Origin: Methylocystaceae bacterium
GTDB taxonomy: Bacteria; Pseudomonadota; Alphaproteobacteria; Rhizobiales; Beijerinckiaceae
DNA: 8,200 nucleotides
Assembly (NCBI GenBank): GCA_003152255.1
Contig: PLZT01000317.1
Span: 1 to 8,200, forward strand
Direction: 5' to 3'
Of the stretch, positions 5,276 to 8,200 are shown in pieces; positions within the stretch are counted from its first letter, which is position 1; each line of letters starts with the position of its first letter. Under the pieces are notes generated by a model, which was not told the DNA's origin, ran no database searches, and saw nothing but the letters and a program-made list of their open reading frames with translations. Both the position numbers and the translations under genes were made by a program.

Positions 5276-6397
5276 ATGACAGATTTCTTGTCGAAGCGGC
5301 CGATGCTGGCGTTCTTCATCGTATCCATCCTCGCCAGCGTCGTTAGCGCATGGGTGATCAATCCGGGCAGCGGACCTGCGGCTTGGTTCGCCGGTGCCAA
5401 TTGGGCGGCCATCGCGATCAAGCTCGCGACGGCGACACTGATTCTGTCGGCGGGTGCGGCGTTGACTTATGTCGCCGTGCGCTTCGCGCTGGAGCCGACC
5501 GCTTTCGGTCTCGTTCCCGCCGGCGCCGGCTATACGCCGGGGCGGCGCCTCAATGTGGACTTGTCCTCGGTGCCGGTGCAGCGCACCGCCGACGAGGCGC
5601 TGGACGATCTTGAGCAAATGATCGGTCTCAACTCGGTGAAAGCCGAGGTCAACAAGCTGCTGGCCAGCCTCGAGGTCGAAAGGAAGCGTCGCGAGCAGGG
5701 GCTGCCGGTGGCGACGACGAGCCGCCATATGGTGTTCACCGGCCCGCCCGGGGTGGGCAAAACCGTGGTGGCCCGCTCGCTCGGCGACATTTACCGCTCA
5801 CTGCACGTGCTGCGCAAAGGCCAAGTCGTGGAAGTGGATCGCGCCGGCCTGGTCGCCGGTTATATCGGACAAACCGCGCCCAAGACGCTTGATGTTTGCA
5901 AGTCCGCGCTTGACGGCATTTTGTTCATCGACGAGGCCTACGCGCTCTCCGAGGGGTCGTCGCTGAGCGGCGACTTCGGCAAGGAAGCGATCGATACTTT
6001 GCTGAAATTCATGGAGGACAACCGCGACCGGATCATTGTGATCGTGGCCGGCTATCCCAACGAGATGCGCAGATTCATCGCCGCCAATCCCGGGCTGGAA
6101 AGCCGCTTTACGCGCACGATCGAATTCCCGGCCTACGAAGCGTCCGAACTGGTCAATATTCTGCGACTGATGGCCAAACAGTCAAGCTATGTCCTGCCCG
6201 ACGACGTGGAGGCGAAGCTGAGGCCGTGGATCGAGACCATGCGCAGGCGCGAGAACTGGGGCAATGCGCGCGAGATGCGTTCGCTGCTGGAACATGCCCG
6301 CGACGCGCAGGCGATGCGGATCAGCGCCGACCCGAAGGCCGATTTGTCCCGCCTGGAGATAGCCGACATCGAAGCCGCCTTAGCTGATAGGATCTGA
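5276..6397 (+). CDS. Membrane-anchored CbbX/SpoVK-like AAA+ ATPase
   Basis: This 373-residue protein has two predicted N-terminal membrane helices (about 10-28 and 44-70), a short linker, and one AAA+ module (about 105-373) facing the cytoplasm. Motifs in order: Walker A GPPGVGKT (156-163), pore loop GYIGQTAPKT (195-204), Walker B ILFIDEAY with Asp219/Glu220 (215-222), sensor 1 VAGYPNEM (257-264), arginine finger region ESRFTRTIEF with Arg277 and Arg280 (275-284), and sensor 2 GNAREMR (329-335). All ATPase residues are intact. The pore and Walker B text is closest to the CbbX/EccA/SpoVK clade, ring ATPases that remodel partner proteins, for example rubisco in CbbX. Those lack membrane helices and no rubisco genes are here, so the substrate is probably an envelope protein. 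GGAG (5263-5266) lies 9 bases before the ATG. Codon use matches its neighbours. Function beyond ATP-driven remodelling is inference. Confidence 0.92.
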   Translation: MTDFLSKRPMLAFFIVSILASVVSAWVINPGSGPAAWFAGANWAAIAIKLATATLILSAGAALTYVAVRFALEPTAFGLVPAGAGYTPGRRLNVDLSSVPVQRTADEALDDLEQMIGLNSVKAEVNKLLASLEVERKRREQGLPVATTSRHMVFTGPPGVGKTVVARSLGDIYRSLHVLRKGQVVEVDRAGLVAGYIGQTAPKTLDVCKSALDGILFIDEAYALSEGSSLSGDFGKEAIDTLLKFMEDNRDRIIVIVAGYPNEMRRFIAANPGLESRFTRTIEFPAYEASELVNILRLMAKQSSYVLPDDVEAKLRPWIETMRRRENWGNAREMRSLLEHARDAQAMRISADPKADLSRLEIADIEAALADRI

Positions 6398-6425
6398 CCG
6401 AAACAGTGTCGAGGATAATGCGCCA

Positions 6426-7937
6426 ATGACCGGCATTTTGGCCAATTTCGCGGCATTGCACCAAGCCCACTGGCAAAACGACGCGGGCTACCGTCGCGCC
6501 TGGTATTTCTGGCCGCAGGCGTCGTCGCTGCTCGCCCTGCTGCTGATTTTCAATCCCACCGATCCGGGCGGCGCTCCAGCCGGCGCGCCCTGGGTGAAGC
6601 CTATGGCGGCGCCGGGCGGTCCCGCTCCGAGCGGTCCCGCCGCGCCCGCGAAGCCGACCGCGGCCACGCAAGCTGATCGAGAGGCCTGTATCGGCAAGAA
6701 TTACGATACGGCGTTGGTCGTCTGCGGCAAATTGATAGCCACCCTCGCCCGGACGGATCCCTGGCTCGCTGAAGCCTACCATAACAGGGGGCGGGTCTAT
6801 AGCATGAAGGGCCAAGTCGACCTCGCCATCGCCGATTTCACACAGGCCATAGCTCTCGCGCCGCCGGCCCCGGGCGCGGTCAATTATCGCGGCTTGGTTT
6901 ATTTGGATAAAGGGAATTACGACCTCGCCATCGCCGACTTCCAGACCGCGCTGGCCGCCAAACCGAACTGGGCGCTTCCCCACGCCAACCTTGGCCTTGC
7001 TTATTTCATGAAAAACGACTCGGAGCGGGGGCTCGCCGAGGCGAACGAAGCAGTCCGGCTCGATCCCCAGCTCGTTTGGGCCAAGACCGTCCGCATACGC
7101 ATCAACAGCGCTCGCAAACAATTCGCGGAAGTGATTTCCGACGCCACGGCGGTGATCGCCGCCTCTCCGACCAATGGCGAGGCCTTTTACTATCGCGGCG
7201 AGGCCAAGGTAGAGCTTGGCGACTATCGCGCGGCGGCGACCGATCTGGCCGAGGCGACGCGGCTCGGTTACAAGAATTTCTACCTCGACCTCAACAAGGG
7301 CTATGTGAACGAGCAGCTCGGCAATGTCGATCAGGCCTTGCTCGACTACACGGCCGCGCTGAAGATAAACCCCAAGCTTGCTTACGCCTTGCAAAAACGT
7401 GGGCAAATTTATTTCGACAAGCGCCTCTACGCCGACTCCATTTCGAATCTGACGACACTGCTCGAAATCGAGCCGAAGAATTACGACGCCCTTATTCTTC
7501 GGGCCAGAGCGAAAATGTCCGCCGGGATGAACGCAGAGGCGCTGTCCGATATTGACGCCGCCTTGGCGCAGCGTCCCAACGAAGCCTATGCCCACTCCCT
7601 GCGCGGCGCCGCTTATCTCGACGCGGAACTGGCCACGGTCGAACCCTGCAAGAAATATGGCCAGCCGACGGCGGATCGGTCGCGCTGGGCTGTTGGCGGG
7701 CCGGCTCGGGCGTTCAAATGTGACAAGGGGCCAGACATCGCTGGTTCCATCAAAGAGTTCGACGAGGCGGTGCGGCTGAACCCTGCGCTGACCGTCGCCT
7801 ATATCGATCGCGGAATAGCCTATAATCTGCTCGGCAACCGCCAGCAAGCGGCGGCGAATTGGCGTATGGCCTATAAATTGGATCCCAGCGATAGGGGTCT
7901 ATTGCAGCGAATGCAACGGGCCGGCATAAGACCTTGA
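6426..7937 (+). CDS. Membrane-anchored tetratricopeptide repeat protein
   Basis: The 503-residue protein starts with a short cytoplasmic segment, positive residues (YRR, 22-24), one membrane helix (about 25-42) and a Pro/Ala/Gly-rich linker (about 44-80). An array of roughly ten TPR units then runs to the C-terminus. The clearest units start near residues 115, 150, 184, 252, 285, 318, 352 and 455, with patterns such as NRGRVYSMKGQVDLAIADFT and YRGLVYLDKGNYDLAIADFQ. Orientation predicts a periplasmic TPR solenoid, which would serve as a protein-binding scaffold. Between units at about 402-438 an insertion breaks the repeat and carries Cys408 and Cys432, a possible disulfide; Cys88 and Cys100 form another pair near the start. 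GAGGA (6411-6415) precedes the ATG by 10 bases, and the gap to the ATPase stop is only 28 bases, so it is the last gene of the operon. The family is clear and the partner is unknown. Confidence 0.92.
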   Translation: MTGILANFAALHQAHWQNDAGYRRAWYFWPQASSLLALLLIFNPTDPGGAPAGAPWVKPMAAPGGPAPSGPAAPAKPTAATQADREACIGKNYDTALVVCGKLIATLARTDPWLAEAYHNRGRVYSMKGQVDLAIADFTQAIALAPPAPGAVNYRGLVYLDKGNYDLAIADFQTALAAKPNWALPHANLGLAYFMKNDSERGLAEANEAVRLDPQLVWAKTVRIRINSARKQFAEVISDATAVIAASPTNGEAFYYRGEAKVELGDYRAAATDLAEATRLGYKNFYLDLNKGYVNEQLGNVDQALLDYTAALKINPKLAYALQKRGQIYFDKRLYADSISNLTTLLEIEPKNYDALILRARAKMSAGMNAEALSDIDAALAQRPNEAYAHSLRGAAYLDAELATVEPCKKYGQPTADRSRWAVGGPARAFKCDKGPDIAGSIKEFDEAVRLNPALTVAYIDRGIAYNLLGNRQQAAANWRMAYKLDPSDRGLLQRMQRAGIRP

Positions 7938-7938
7938 C

Positions 7939-7965
7939 GCCCCGGGCAGCGCGCGGCGCCGGGGC
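7939..7965 (+). terminator. GC-rich hairpin after the TPR gene
   Basis: GCCCCGG (7939-7945) and CCGGGGC (7959-7965) make a perfect 7-bp stem with a 13-base loop, beginning one base after the operon's last stop codon. No T-run follows, so it is not a canonical intrinsic terminator. It could still pause RNA polymerase or protect the 3' end of the message. Confidence 0.35.
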
Positions 7966-8078
7966 TGTCCGGACGGCGCCTGAAGCCCTTCGCGCTGGTG
8001 CCGAAGCGGTCTATGCGTTGATCGCAAGCGGATTCGTCAGTGAACGCAGGTTAATCCGGAACTTATGGAGCCACTGCC

Positions 8079-8138
8079 GGATTCACCCAAGCCCTGCCAC
8101 AGCGCCGGGGTCCATGGCCGGCCCCCATGGGGTGATCC
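8079..8138. repeat. Imperfect inverted repeat with internal CCATGG palindromes
   Basis: GGATTCACCC (8079-8088) pairs with GGGTGATCC (8130-8138) apart from one extra T. The interior holds CCATGG twice (8112-8117 and 8125-8130), the second inside the 10-bp palindrome CCCCATGGGG (8123-8132). It sits between the operon end and a possible convergent gene tail, so a bidirectional terminator or a dispersed intergenic palindromic repeat are both possible. Confidence 0.35.
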
Positions 8139-8148
8139 AAGCGTAATG

Positions 8149-8200
8149 TTAGTTCATGACGGGCGTGAAGCGCTTGGGAATCGTGGTCCAGGGCCAGCGT
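8149..8200 (-). CDS. Possible C-terminus of a convergent gene, cut by the window edge
   Basis: The minus strand from the right edge reads RWPWTTIPKRFTPVMN and then TAA (8149-8151). The Trp/Pro-rich, GC3-rich text looks like a genuine protein ending, and the inverted repeat just downstream is placed like a terminator. Only 16 codons are visible, no family is recognised, and chance is a real alternative. Confidence 0.3.
   Translation of the reverse strand, partial: RWPWTTIPKRFTPVMN

Noticed and set aside
4558..5346. 262-codon + strand frame overlapping the first operon gene
   Set aside because: Arg/Gly-rich text typical of an out-of-frame reading; the 4691-5251 frame has a membrane helix, a good ribosome site and natural composition.
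6321..7847. Very long minus-strand open frame (508 codons) opposite the TPR gene
   Set aside because: It is the antisense shadow of a clearly coding TPR array in GC-rich DNA; its text lacks any domain pattern.

Overview
The window looks like a GC-rich alphaproteobacterium, most likely Hyphomicrobiales. This rests on codon choice, on the C-terminal style of the serine recombinase, and on the general look of the SDR and AAA+ proteins; no ribosomal or clade marker gene is present, so the assignment is an inference. No tRNA, rRNA or CRISPR array was seen.

The left half (about 1-4450) is accessory DNA rich in broken mobile genes. It opens with an AbiE-type toxin-antitoxin pair on the + strand. 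The AbiEi antitoxin gene (106-713) carries a single-base frameshift at 360-362, and the AbiEii nucleotidyltransferase toxin (710-1624) is intact and overlaps it by GTGA. A promoter and two inverted repeats lie just upstream (54-97). Three bases after the toxin comes a serine recombinase (1628-2272), whose C-terminus appears to be cut off by the end of a Tn3-family transposon at about 2250. That transposon survives only as its right end and the last ~155 codons of tnpA (2316-2784, minus strand), itself frameshifted. It abuts the 3' end of a class III adenylate/guanylate cyclase gene (about 2822-3091, plus strand). An intact short-chain dehydrogenase/reductase follows on the minus strand (3179-4033). 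Beyond it, 4034-4690 has no intact gene but holds a recognisable scrap of a tyrosine recombinase (HTFRATG motif, about 4273-4430, minus strand).

The right half holds a tidy three-gene + strand operon (4691-7937). It encodes a single-pass membrane protein with a small exported beta-rich domain, a CbbX/SpoVK-like AAA+ ATPase anchored by two N-terminal membrane helices, and a membrane-anchored TPR protein of 503 residues. Predicted topology puts the ATPase motor in the cytoplasm and the other two domains in the periplasm, so the trio could form one envelope-spanning complex. I do not recognise it as a named system, and it is the best candidate here for undescribed biology. No rubisco, type VII secretion or sporulation genes accompany it.

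The right edge (7938-8200) contains a GC-rich hairpin after the operon, a longer imperfect inverted repeat (8079-8138), and possibly the last 16 codons of a convergent minus-strand gene.
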